Assembly (NCBI GenBank): GCA_039654915.1
Contig: CM077596.1
Coordinates: 48,978,501-49,042,500, forward strand
Direction of reading: 5' to 3'
Length of the DNA stretch: 64,000 nucleotides
Origin: Aquilaria yunnanensis
Lineage: Eukaryota; Streptophyta; Magnoliopsida; Malvales; Thymelaeaceae
A program made the position numbers and the translations under genes. Under the pieces are notes generated by a model, which was not told the DNA's origin, ran no database searches, and worked only from the letters and a program-made list of their open reading frames with translations. Positions 44,338 through 55,065 of this stretch are shown piece by piece. How positions within the stretch are numbered: the first letter of the stretch is position 1; each line of letters opens with the position of its first letter.

Positions 44338-45634
44338 AGGAGAAAGTAAAAGAAATGAGGGAGGAAAGGATCAGTTATTATGGGCAACTGAGAGAACCGA
44401 CTTGAGAGTCACGGAGTACCGTATCCGCCGCTTAACCGGAACAGTGGATCCTACTTTATTTTGATGTGATAGATATTCCATCCAGCTGACGTCGATTCAG
44501 TCCTTGATTATTGAATCCATTGTCCGCTTTTGACAAATTTTCAACGACAATATTTCTTGATGTCTGCCTTATCTTTGACGATAGCTATCACTCATCTTGG
44601 ATGCTGCTAAGCTGGCATCAATTCTGTTCTTTTAGGTGTAGCCTCAATTGCCAGGCTTTTGACGATATTGTATACTTTATCCTTGGATTCCTGATGGGGC
44701 TGGGTCCAGCGTATTAGCTATGCGTCCAATTGGTAAGAGCTGATGTCATTAAGATCTCAGCTTATACTGCTGCAATCATGCTGCGGACATACTTTCCATT
44801 TGATCCCTATTATGTAAAAGTCATGCATGCATGATGTGAAATGCATGAATGCAAGGCATGTGTAACTGATTGTTTTTTTTTTTTTTTTTTTATGGATCTA
44901 GCTCTTCATGTCTTTGCTTTACTTTACTGGATCTTCTTTGTGATTTCCTTCTCGAACTATTATTGAATCTCTTTATGCTTTCCAGCTGTTGTCCATTGTC
45001 TCAAAAGCCCAACTCTGTTCAAAAATCCCCTTTCCTTGCCTTATTTTTGAATTTTGACCTCAATTTTCTTTAATGCCCGCCTCATATTTTATGCTTCTCT
45101 GGATAATTGTCCCTGTTGAAATATTCGTGAGCATGATTCTTTCTTGCTGACATAGACATGTTAAGACTTCTGAAACGATCATTCAGGCTACCACCAAGGC
45201 TATCTCCCAAAGATTTGTTACTCCTTCTTCTTTGTTAGCCTATGTTCTGTGCCGCTCGCAAAGCAGGACCTCAATCTTACCTGTTTTAATTCATAAAGCT
45301 TATCAAAGTAATCTACGGTCTTTGTTTTTTTCTAAGTTTTAATTATTACTATTCTTCCTTCAAAAGTCACAATTTATTGCACACTTAAGGCTAGTAGGAA
45401 TGTGAGATTTGAAGGAAAAGAACTGGATAGAAGCGACTTTAGCATTTTGAACGTGAGAATCTAAGGTAAGTTAAAGAGAATTGGCTTTTTATTTATGTGT
45501 AAGAGAATATAAAAATCTTGGGTACAGATAGATAATGAAAGTGTAAGGGAAGAAAGCTCTCTTTGACAACTTTGATCAAATAAACTTTGGTAACCCTGTA
45601 TCCACTTCTCCCCTTCTGTTCGAAAATTTCTTCA
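44338..45634 (-). other. Non-coding spacer between pol and the cargo genes
   Basis: About 1.3 kb without a credible gene on either strand. It contains a 20+ bp T-run near 44872 and ATGCATGCATG repeats near 44825. Confidence 0.5.
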
Positions 45635-48600
45635 TTATGCAAAGTATTTCTTTACTGCATCCGAATTTACTGGCTTCGGTAATTCTCGTCCATCCATTTC
45701 TGTCAGAATTAGTGCCCCTCCTGAAAATGCTTTCTTCACGACATATGGCCCGTCATAATTTGGTGTCCATTTTCCTCTTGAATCATGTTGCATGGGTAAA
45801 ATTTTCTTGAGCACTATGTCACCTTCGTGAAATTGTCATGGGCGAACCTTTTTGTTGTAAGCACGAATCATCCTTCTTTGATAAAGTTGCCCATGGCAGA
45901 GGGCTATCATTCTTCTTTCATCAATTAGATTTAATTGTTCGTATCTAGCTTTGACCCATTCTGCTTCTCTTAATTGAGTATCCATTAGTACCCTTAATGA
46001 AGGAATTTCAACTTCGATGGGCAATACAGCCTCCATACCGTATACCAGAGAAAAAGGTGTTGCTCCAGTAGAAGTACGGGTAGAAGTTCTATAAGCATGT
46101 AGTGCAAAAGGTAACATCTCATGCCAGTCCTTGTAAGTGACGATCATCTTTTCAACAATTCTCTTGATATTTTTATTGGCCGCTTCTACTGCACCATTCA
46201 TCATCGGTCGATAAGGTGCTGAATTGAGATGCTTGATTTTGAATTGCCAGAACAAAGTCTGCATCATTGCATTATTCAGGTTCATGGCATTGTCTGAGAT
46301 GATACACTCTGGCGGTCCATAGCGACAAATGATTTCTTTCTTAATGAACCAGCATACCACCTTTTGAGTTACGCTTGCATAAGACACAGCTTCTACCCAT
46401 TTAGTAAAGTAGTCAATTGCAACTAGGATGAATTTGTGACCATTGGAAGCTTTAGGGGTAATCGCTCTAATGACATCGATTCCCCACATGGCAAAAGGCC
46501 AAGGTATTGCTGTTACATTAAGAGGAGCAGGTGGAGCTTGGATCTTGTTGGCATATATTTGGCATTTGTGACATTTTCTTACGTGATTGACGCAATCACT
46601 TTCCAATGTGAGCCAATAGTAACCAGCCCTCATTATTTGTCTTGCCATGGTATGACCACTAGTGTGTGCTCCACATATTCCAGAATGAACTTCTTCCATG
46701 ATCTTTCGTGCTTCATGAGTATCTACACAGCGAAGTAGCATCGAGTCTGGGGTTTTCTTGTAAAGTATGTCTAGGTTTAAAAGAAAACCTATTGACAATC
46801 TTCGTAGAAATTTCTTGTCATTTTCTGATGCTTCTGGTGGATATACTCTTTCTTGGAGGTATTTCTTGATATCGTGATACCAAGGCTTTCCATCCAATTC
46901 TTCTTCGATGCTCATGCAATAAGCTGGAGAATCTATTATTCTCATCTCGAACACAGGAGTATGCTCGGGGTCACTGATCTTGTACATAGCAGCCAAAGTA
47001 GCTAAAGCATCCGATATTTGATTATCTTCCCTTGGAAGATGATGGAAGCTTATACTGTTGAATTTTCGAGCCAAGTCTAGTATGAGCTTTTGGTAAGGGA
47101 TCAATTTTGAATCCCGTGTCTCCCATTCTCCGTTGATTTGATATATGACTAATGCGGAATCCCCATAAACTCGGAGATCTTGCACTTTCAATTCCAGTGC
47201 CATTTGGAGTCCCATAGCACATGCCTCATACTCCACTATATTGTTGGTACAAGGAAATGTAATTTTTGCTGTGAGAGGGAATTGCTCTCCACTTGGAGAG
47301 ATGAGTATGGCTCCAATCCCTTGTCCCAAAGCATTAGATGCTCCATCGAATGCCATTTTCCATGTTTCATCATCTTTAGAGACTTCCTGTTCTATCGTCA
47401 TTATATCTCCATCAGGAAACTCCATTTTCATTGGCTCATAATCATCCAATGCTCTATCAGCCAGATATTCAGCAATCACACTCCCTTTTACAGCCTTTTG
47501 GGTGACATACTGTATGTCGTATTCAGACAACAGCATTTTCCATTTTGCGATCCTGCCTGATAAAGCTGGTTTCTTAAAAATGTACTTAATGGGATCAGTC
47601 TTGGAGATTAGCAATGTGGTGTTGTTGAGCATGTAGTGTCGTAGTCGGTGTGCTACCCATGCAAGGGCACAACAGGACTTTTCTACTATTGAGTATTTCG
47701 CTTCATATGTGGTAAGCTTCTTGCTCAAATAGTAAATTGCATGCTCTTTCTTGCCTGTCTCATCACGTTGACCCAATACGGATCCTAATGAAGAATCCTG
47801 TATGGATAAATATAGAATCAACGATTCTCCAGATCGGGGTGGTACCAAGACTGGTGGATTTGATAGATATTGCTTGATTTTCTCGAATGCTTCTTGGCAT
47901 TCGTTATTCCACTTGATCGGATTGTTCTTCTTTAGTGATTTGAAAAGAGGTTCACACTTGGATGTCAATTGTGAAATGAACCTTGCTATGAAGTTGATTC
48001 TGCCCAGAAAACTTCTTACTTGTTTTGGAGTCTTCGGGGGTTGCATTTCTTGTATTGCTTTGACTTTACTCGGGTCAACTCGAATCCCATCCTTGCTGAC
48101 CATGAAACCCAATAACTTTCCTGAAGAGGCTCCAAAAATACATTTGGCAGGATTCAACTTCAGTTGATATTTGCGAAGTCTATCGAATAGTTTTCTTAGC
48201 ACTTTTAGATGCCCCTTAGCAGTGAAAGTTTTGGCGATCATGTCGTCTACATATACTTCAATTTCTTTATGCATCATGTCATGGAATAATGCAACCATGG
48301 CTCTTTGATATGTAGCACCAGCATTCTTTAACCCAAAAGGCATCACCTTGTAGTAGAAGGTACCCCAAAGGGTTATAAAGGCAGTTTTTATCATATCGTC
48401 TGGATCAAGTTTGATTTGATTGTATCCAGAGAAGCCATCCATGAAGGAAAAATAGGAGTTTCCTGCGGTATTATCCACCAGCGTATCAATGTGAGGAAGT
48501 GGGAAGTTATCTTTAGGACTGGCTTCGTTCAATGGCCGGTAGTCCTGACAAACTCTTAGTTTCCCGCTTTCTTTCTTTTCGACTGGAACAATGTTAACCA

Positions 48601-49064
48601 CCCATTCTGTATATTCAGCGACCCCAAGGAATCCTGCATCCCACAGCTTTCGAATCTCATCTTTCACTCTTAAGATTAGATCCGGCTTTAATCTTCGTAA
48701 CTTTTGTCTGACAGGCTTCGCCCCAGGTTTCAAGGGTATTTTGTGTAGTACTATGTCTGAGCTTAAGCCAGGCATATCTTGGTATGACCAAGCAAACACA
48801 TCCATATATTCTTTCAATAAGTGGACTAATTCTTCTTTTTCTTCAGGAGGGAATAGAGTGCCAATCTTGACTTCTTTTACATTCTGACTGTCTCCCAAGT
48901 TAAATGCCTCAGTTGGTTCTTGACTTGTTGCTCTTTCTTTTTCATCTCGCTCGATCATTTTTAATAGCTCAGGAGATATTTGAAGATCTTCGTCATCCGA
49001 GTCGGTAGTGTTTACAGGATTATCAAAGTTCATTCTTTTATTGTCATCAAAGAGAGTTTCAAGT
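45635..49064 (-). CDS. pol: pol: reverse transcriptase, RNase H, integrase of the Ogre-like element (one in-frame stop)
   Basis: A 1,065-codon open frame (ATG 49033 to a TGA at 45838-45836). Continuing in frame past that TGA gives the usual last ~67 residues (GDIVLKK, YDGPYVVKK, VKKYFA) to TAA at 45637-45635, so a single nonsense change truncates the integrase tail. Motifs: DYRPLNEASPKD, FSGYNQIKLDPDD, MPFGLKNAGATYQ, the catalytic YVDDMIAK, RNase H, a second RNase H with FDGASN and VEYEACAMG, the integrase zinc region (H..H, CHKCQ), and the D-D-E core at WGIDVI, ISDNAMNLNN and NGAVEAANKNIK, with all three acidic residues present. Translation probably enters from gag-PR after removal of the intron at 49065-49247; the frame is open back to 49064. 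Confidence 0.93.
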
Positions 49065-49247
49065 CTGCATTATTCAGAGGAAAAAAAAATGGCAAGAATG
49101 AGATGGATGCAAACTGATACTTTATTTATAGTGTGCATAAATCACAACTTTATTGGAATAAAAAGCAATAACTAAAAGGTTCACTTAAACAAAGACTACA
49201 CCCTATTGATTGAACCTTTCTTTAGGAGGTTTTTACTATTGGATTAC
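49065..49247 (-). other. Predicted retrotransposon intron between protease and RT
   Basis: 183 nt with GT at 49247-49246 (context CCAAA|GTAATCC) and AG at 49066-49065 (context AATAATGCAG|ACTTG), after a T-rich tract (CCATTTTTTTTTCC). The TAA ending gag-PR overlaps the donor, so unspliced RNA stops at the end of the protease ORF. Splicing joins ESFPK to LETLFDDNKR and the pol frame. Ogre elements are known to use an intron at this place. Confidence 0.75.
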
Positions 49248-52200
49248 TTTGGAAAGCTTTCGATTATAACAGGCAGTTCTATCGCCTCCCAATTGTTCAG
49301 CACATCCCGTGGGCCACAAGGTTGAATGAGCTCCTCATCTTCAGGTGAATCGCTGATGATTGCTTGAATAGAAAGACTTTCAAAAGACTTGTTGATGTTG
49401 ATGGTCAGCGCGCCTTCATTGTTATTTTTCGAAATCAAACCACCACTCACGAACGTTTCGGTGATCTCTGGGACATCCAGATTTCTTTCCTGGAGAGGAT
49501 GCCCTGTTAATCGTGCAATCCTCTTTTCTCTCTTTTCAGCTATTGCCTTCATTTTGTCATGTCTTGTCGGTGTGAAGCCTAGGCCGTATTTCCCTTCATT
49601 TGTGGTGATTTTCAATGGTTCTGTGATTCCTTGTAAATCTTGTCCAAGTCCTAACCCCGGTGAGTATCCTCCTTTTATCATGAGTTTGGCAACCATGCGA
49701 CTTGTTTTAGAGATGCTAGGAATGGGTTCTTCTCCATATTCGCTGACATAAGCAGCATTGACAATCTCAAAAGACCTGAAGGAGCAATCAGGTATATTTT
49801 CATTGACTTCGACATATTGAGCATCCGCAGGTCTTGATAGCAGGATGTCTTCTTCAGCGAAGACCGTGATTATCTTTCCTTCAATAATGAATTTCATTTT
49901 CTGGTGTAATGAAGAAGGAATTGCTCCGGCCATATGGATCCATGGTCTTCCCAGCAGGCAGGTATAAGATGGACAAATATCCATGACTTGGAATGTGATG
50001 TGGAAAAGACAGGGACCAATCCCTATTGGTAGCTCTATTTCTCCAACAACATCTCTCTTCGTTCTGTCAAATGCTCGAACAACAATATGACTGTTGTTGA
50101 GGTATGATGGGTCTAAACCAATCTTATGTAAGGTTTCGAGTGGCATTACATTTAGAGCTGACCCATTGTCGATAAGAACTCTAGCCATAATCCGATCTTT
50201 GTATTTGACCGAAATATGTAGGGCCTTAGAGTGACCCCTTCCTTCTGCTGGTATCTCATCGTCAGTGAATGTGATGAGATTTTGTGCCGTGATGTTGTTG
50301 ACGAGGTGGTCAAAATTGTTCACGGAGATATCTTGTTCAACATAAGCCTTATTCAAGACTTTGAGAAGAGCTTCTCGATGAGCATCAGAGCTTAGGAGTA
50401 ATGAAAGTATGGAAATTTTTGCTGGCAGGCGGTTTAACTGCTCAACGATGCTGTATTCACTTTGCTTTATGAGTTTGAGAAACTCAGTAGCTTGCTCATA
50501 TGTTACTGCTCGAGGCGTTTCTTGCTCTTTAGATGTATTTGTATCAAGAAATCCACTCGTCGTAACATTCTTATCTTGTTGGAGCTTGTTCATTTGCTCC
50601 GGAGAATAACACCGACCACTTCTAGTCATGCTCCCAACTTCTAACGGGGTTGATGTGATGTTAGAAGTGTAATCATAGCTCCATGGAACAGTTTTGTCTG
50701 ATTTGTATGGGAATGGTTTTGGGACTTGAATTTTTAAAGGCTTAAGAGCAAGTTTTGAAATTGGTATGACCAGTGGTCTTGGCATAGCATTGAATTCTTG
50801 TTCTTTAATGATCACATTCACATGATCATCTTTATCTGACATAAAAACGATGAGTTGGGAGGAGTTGATGAGACTTTGCAGTCTTTCACGAAATTCTGAG
50901 CATTCTTGGATAGAATGACTCTTACTGTCATGGAAGTTGCACCACTCTTCATTCTCGACCTCTCCATTTCCAAAAGAAGGCTTTCCCATGATAATCCCTT
51001 CTTTCACAAGGCATGAATATACATGCTTAAGAGGGGTTATGATATCGTTGACTGACTTCTTTGTCGGCCAGTGTTCTTCTATCATATTGACTGGTTTTGC
51101 TTGATGAGGCGGCAACGGATTGTGAGTGACGTTTGGCTCATCGGAAAAGTCCAACCACTTTGATTCGATTAATTGTTGGATTATACGTTTCAATGCTATG
51201 CAATTTTCCAGTCCGTGGCCCACGGTACCATCATGATATGGGCAATTTATGTTAGGGTCATACCACCTTGGATACGGGGGTTCCAATGGCCTTGTAGGAA
51301 TTGGGCGAATAAGTTGACTTTCGATGAGTTTTGGATACAGCTCAGTATAAGTCATGGGAATTGGTGCGAAGATTTCTCTTGGTCTTGGTGCAGGTACTGG
51401 AGGAGTTGGAACAGGTGGCCGTAACTGATTAGGTCTGTTGGGAGGATAATTGTTGGGTCTATTGGGAAGATAATCATTGGGCCTATTGGGAGGATAATCA
51501 TTGGGCCTATTGGTAGGATAATAATTGGGCTTATTGGCAGAATAGGATAGGCGAGGTCCGGTGGCCACAGTGCCCACGAAGGGAATCCCTCTTCCTCTTC
51601 CTATTTGTTGTATTTCTTCATCTTTTCTTCTGGAAGGTCCTCCTCTTTTCATAGGATCGCTAAAGGATTCAGTAATCTTCCCGGTCCTGATACCATGCTC
51701 GATCCTTTCTCCAGACATTACTACGTCGGAGAAATTGGTTGCCGAATTGCCAATGAGTTTGTCATAATATGGGTATTTTAGTGTCTGGACAAACAAAGTG
51801 ACCATTTCTCTTTCTGTCATGGGTGGCTGAACCTGTGCAGTTAAGTCCCTCCACCGCTGCGCATATTCCTTGAAAGTTTCTAGCTTTTTCTTCTCCATGT
51901 TTTGGAGAGTTTGGCGATCCGGAGCCAAGTCCATAACATGTTTATAGTTGCCGATGAAGGCCTGAGCAAGGTCATTCCAAGTTTTTATGTTCCTTGGACC
52001 TTGGCTTAGATACCACTGTAATGCTGATTTTGTGAGACTTTCCTGAAAAAGTGCGATCCACACCTTTTCATCTTTTGTGAGTGGTTGTAGTCTCCTTAGG
52101 AACAATGTGATGTAAGTGATGGGATCACTCGTTCCATCGTATTTCACAAAATCTGGCACCTTAAAATCTGAAGGGATTATGACGTTTGGCACTAAGCAGA

Positions 52201-52558
52201 GGTCATCCACCGAGAGAGATCCGAATATAGTGCCTCCTTCAATGGCTCGCAGTCGCTTTTCTATTGTTTCGAGTTTTTGAGATTCTGCTTCTTCTTTTGG
52301 TAATGTCTTCTTCTCTTCCTGTACAGTGTCTTGTTTCAGGTGAACACTAGCAGACGGTCCTGATTCTTGAAACAGGTTTTCTTGGACTGAGACTCGTTGC
52401 GGGGTGAATCCAGGGGGATAAGTGGGATCTTGTACTTCTTTGATGGGGACTTGAGTTGCTTTCCCTTTGATTAATTCCATCAATTGTCTCATCTGTTCTG
52501 ACATACTTTCAATCTTGGACTCCATCTCCATGAGACGTCCTTCGGCTTGTTCTGCCAT
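49244..52558 (-). CDS. gag: gag-protease-G-patch polyprotein of the Ogre-like element
   Basis: A 1,104-codon intact ORF. An N-terminal coiled coil comes first (~1-32). The gag capsid domain follows (about 138-300: VKYDGTSDPITYI, SALQWYLSQG, FKEYAQRWRDL). Then comes a spacer with near-perfect tandem NRPNDYP-type heptads (~345-385). Two Cys/His clusters follow (CPYHDGTVGHGLENC near 440 and CNFHDSKSHSIQEC near 540). The aspartic protease is at VLIDNGSALNVMP (~800-812), with a CLLGRPWIH follow-on. Near the end is a G-patch-like segment (GYSPGLGLGQDLQG, YGLGFTP). The G-patch, an RNA-binding/splicing-linked motif, is a known addition in some retroelements of this type. It forms particles and processes the polyprotein. 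Its stop sits inside the predicted intron donor. Confidence 0.92.
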   Translation of the reverse strand: MAEQAEGRLMEMESKIESMSEQMRQLMELIKGKATQVPIKEVQDPTYPPGFTPQRVSVQENLFQESGPSASVHLKQDTVQEEKKTLPKEEAESQKLETIEKRLRAIEGGTIFGSLSVDDLCLVPNVIIPSDFKVPDFVKYDGTSDPITYITLFLRRLQPLTKDEKVWIALFQESLTKSALQWYLSQGPRNIKTWNDLAQAFIGNYKHVMDLAPDRQTLQNMEKKKLETFKEYAQRWRDLTAQVQPPMTEREMVTLFVQTLKYPYYDKLIGNSATNFSDVVMSGERIEHGIRTGKITESFSDPMKRGGPSRRKDEEIQQIGRGRGIPFVGTVATGPRLSYSANKPNYYPTNRPNDYPPNRPNDYLPNRPNNYPPNRPNQLRPPVPTPPVPAPRPREIFAPIPMTYTELYPKLIESQLIRPIPTRPLEPPYPRWYDPNINCPYHDGTVGHGLENCIALKRIIQQLIESKWLDFSDEPNVTHNPLPPHQAKPVNMIEEHWPTKKSVNDIITPLKHVYSCLVKEGIIMGKPSFGNGEVENEEWCNFHDSKSHSIQECSEFRERLQSLINSSQLIVFMSDKDDHVNVIIKEQEFNAMPRPLVIPISKLALKPLKIQVPKPFPYKSDKTVPWSYDYTSNITSTPLEVGSMTRSGRCYSPEQMNKLQQDKNVTTSGFLDTNTSKEQETPRAVTYEQATEFLKLIKQSEYSIVEQLNRLPAKISILSLLLSSDAHREALLKVLNKAYVEQDISVNNFDHLVNNITAQNLITFTDDEIPAEGRGHSKALHISVKYKDRIMARVLIDNGSALNVMPLETLHKIGLDPSYLNNSHIVVRAFDRTKRDVVGEIELPIGIGPCLFHITFQVMDICPSYTCLLGRPWIHMAGAIPSSLHQKMKFIIEGKIITVFAEEDILLSRPADAQYVEVNENIPDCSFRSFEIVNAAYVSEYGEEPIPSISKTSRMVAKLMIKGGYSPGLGLGQDLQGITEPLKITTNEGKYGLGFTPTRHDKMKAIAEKREKRIARLTGHPLQERNLDVPEITETFVSGGLISKNNNEGALTININKSFESLSIQAIISDSPEDEELIQPCGPRDVLNNWEAIELPVIIESFPK

Positions 52559-52746
52559 TAATCTTGTTTGGAGTCAAGTTGAATATCGGTGTTGAGGTCC
52601 AATTTTACCCTTTTAAAGGAATATTTATTTTATTAGATTCTATATGTGTATGATTGATGTGATGGATGCATGCATGAATATTGTAAATACTTGGTGAAAG
52701 AAGAACTATAATGGAATTTCTCAATTACATTCAGCAAAAGGTTTGT
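52559..52746 (-). other. Spacer between ORF1 and gag
   Basis: 188 bp. The 60 bp before the gag ATG (AAAATTGGACCTCAACACCG on the minus strand) and an ATGCATGCATCC block are conserved in the related element at about 63000-63232, where the second block is tandemly repeated. Confidence 0.6.
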
Positions 52747-54441
52747 TTAAAAGAAACGACCCAAAGTACAATACTGCTTTCTGGCCTTAGATATGAACTC
52801 CATCATTCTTTGAACATTTACTGATGGAGTAGGACAGCTCAGTTCTTCTAACTCCTTGGCTTCTTCGCCCATTAGTTGGGCTTGTTCTGTAACTTTTCTG
52901 ACTTCTACCAAAAATGTTTGCAATTGATCTTGAGAAAATCTGTATTGATCTTCCCAGTATCTGACTCTCATCTCTTTTTGATCGGTTTCATCAACCAATT
53001 GGGAGATGACTTGTTTTTGGTATTCAACTTTCTCTTCGAGGAGTTGTGTTTTGTGACCGAGCTGTTGCATGTCAAGGAGCATCCTCTTGTTCTTCTCCTT
53101 TTCTTCCTCTAGTTCTTTCTCCAACTCTCTTTTCGCCAATTTTCTGATGACCTCTTCAGGTAGAACTATTCCTTCCTTCCGGTTATTTCTCCATTCATAA
53201 TAAGCAGTGGGAGAAATAATAGGCCCCGACTTCAATATGAAAATTCTTTTCCACGAAACTGAAATACCCATTGCGAGCTTATTTGAATTTGGATCTTCGT
53301 GTGAAAATTCCAACTTACTCAGATTATGCGTCATGGGTATAAATTGCATGGACCCAAATTGTTTTCGTACTTGAGCTGGGGCATAACTTGTTCCTCCCCA
53401 TATACCTAAGAGAGGAACCCACGGGCAATTGCCGCAACAGTAGACAACGCGGGTGGAGGTAGACCAGGGGGCTCTCCATTCAATTTGGAATTCGGTGATG
53501 TTCTTGAAATAATCAACCCATGCTTCCTTGCTGTCGTGATGAATGGTTTCACTTTTCAAAAAGGCTTCGATTGGGATGAAGTCCTTTGAAAAGCGATTTC
53601 CAAAATGTTGCTTCTCACAAGGAAGGTGGCTTTTGATCCAAATGTTAAGGAGATGTGAACATCCTATGAATTTGCCCCCTCTTTGGCGACAAAAGTTTAA
53701 TGCCCTGATAGTTTCACATAATATTACTGAGGTCGGATTTATTTGAGCATTGCAGATTTGCTCAAATAGTGTAATGATGTCTCCTTCAATGAATCCGACG
53801 ATTCTTGGGAAGACTACCAGGCCATATATCGCCAAGGCGAAAAGCTTGCGTCGCTGATTTTTCTGAGGGAGAACGTGACTTAATTGTTTTAAGTCGATCC
53901 AACTGATAAATTTTTGAGATCCTTTTGTTGCAAACTTGGTTTGAAGACTGGAAGCTGGCATATCCAATAATTTTGCTAGGGCTCGATGAGGCTCCGTTCT
54001 TCTATCATGTTGATAAGTCTCGATTGGATAGTCGGAGGACCAACCCAAGAGGCTGTTGTATTCTTCAATGGTTGGAACCAGATCCATCTTATCGAAAGAA
54101 AAGCATCGATAAAATGGATCCCAAAATTGTATTAGAGCCCGGACAAGTGATGCATCAACGGTAACCTTTAGTAAGCAAGCGATGTGACCATATTTTGCCG
54201 TAAAAGCTTCCCGATCAGCAGAGTTCCAACTATTCCAGACTTGCAATAATTCCGTGGTGTCGTTCTGATTTATCCGGACCGATACCTGGTCCTTAAGCTG
54301 TACGTGAGAGTGGGATGTCAGAGCATCTCCGTGAAGCTTTTGAGCCGTTTCGGAATATTCCATAGCTTCAGGCTGAGTTTCGATTACCGTGTCATTCCAT
54401 GATCCAGTAACAGCCGTGGGAAGATAATCGAGAATATCCAT
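52747..54441 (-). CDS. ORF1 of the Ogre-like element (DUF7745-like plus coiled coil)
   Basis: 564 codons, intact, upstream of gag. Residues ~70-400 have the layout of the plant retroelement domain known as DUF7745 (WNSADREAFTAKYGHIACLL; FWDPFYRCFSF; LVPTIEEYNSLLGW; LFALAIYGLVVFPR; CGNCPWVPLLGIWGG; a final YYEWRNNR). Residues ~415-520 are a long Glu/Lys/Gln-rich coiled coil. An extra ORF before gag is a defining trait of Ogre elements. Its biochemical role is unknown; particle assembly or RNA handling are guesses. The ATG is the first in the open frame after the leader and is followed by an acidic, non-repetitive N-terminus. Confidence 0.85.
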   Translation of the reverse strand: MDILDYLPTAVTGSWNDTVIETQPEAMEYSETAQKLHGDALTSHSHVQLKDQVSVRINQNDTTELLQVWNSWNSADREAFTAKYGHIACLLKVTVDASLVRALIQFWDPFYRCFSFDKMDLVPTIEEYNSLLGWSSDYPIETYQHDRRTEPHRALAKLLDMPASSLQTKFATKGSQKFISWIDLKQLSHVLPQKNQRRKLFALAIYGLVVFPRIVGFIEGDIITLFEQICNAQINPTSVILCETIRALNFCRQRGGKFIGCSHLLNIWIKSHLPCEKQHFGNRFSKDFIPIEAFLKSETIHHDSKEAWVDYFKNITEFQIEWRAPWSTSTRVVYCCGNCPWVPLLGIWGGTSYAPAQVRKQFGSMQFIPMTHNLSKLEFSHEDPNSNKLAMGISVSWKRIFILKSGPIISPTAYYEWRNNRKEGIVLPEEVIRKLAKRELEKELEEEKEKNKRMLLDMQQLGHKTQLLEEKVEYQKQVISQLVDETDQKEMRVRYWEDQYRFSQDQLQTFLVEVRKVTEQAQLMGEEAKELEELSCPTPSVNVQRMMEFISKARKQYCTLGRFF

Positions 54442-55065
54442 GATAATAGTTCTTTCACCAAATACTTATCTTTAATGATGAAATGTATATGCCGGAAAAA
54501 TAAGGAAAAATAGAGTTAGTAAAAAAATAACACATAGGATCATACAAACATATAGATAAAACAAAACCTATGGAAATGGGAACCGAGGCATGGGAAATTC
54601 TTATTGGTTGGTTCTAAGGTAGAGTAAGAAATTCTACATGCAGAAGGTGGTTTATCAAAAAGGCAAGGGATAGTTCCCGAATCCCGTCACTGAATCATAG
54701 TGACGGCCCGATTCCTTACCCTCTAGGGTTTATGTAAGGAATGGATTAATTCGAGTCGTAGCTTTTCGTGGGCCCATGCAGAGACTAACCGTCTCAGAAG
54801 GCAATACACTACTTTGCTACTTTGAAACCGGTGAAAGCTTGGAGACCGTGGCCTCACAAAGACAGCAACACCAATTCCGCTTAGAAAGAATCGTGTTTGA
54901 TTTAAGGAAGCTCGGGTATAGAGCTTCATTTTGTGAATGCATTATGCATGTTTACTTAAGTAAATATAATATATAAATCCACATAATAGTAAAGCAAAGT
55001 AAATCAAAACAAATCAACTTTAGGCTCGACTCACTAACGTCGACTCCCCAGTGGAGTCGCCAAGC
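54442..55065 (-). other. 5' leader of the Ogre-like element
   Basis: Non-coding leader between the PBS and ORF1. It holds a stem-loop (CGTCACT at 54685-54691, AGTGACG at 54699-54705) inside a block (about 54650-54930) that is conserved in the related element (62391-62650). The block can be read as a 68-codon upstream ORF on the minus strand (54929-54723) that matches the equivalent frame in the relative. Confidence 0.65.
55045..55062 (-). other. Primer-binding site
   Basis: The minus strand reads TGGCGACTCCACTGGGGA, three bases after the 5' LTR end (GTTGCCACA). This type is described for Ogre-like elements as complementary to an Arg tRNA; I cannot verify the tRNA here. An identical PBS is at 62268-62285. 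Confidence 0.75.

Noticed and set aside
46436..48887. Plus-strand open frames opposite pol
   Set aside because: Shadow frames of the strongly coding minus strand.
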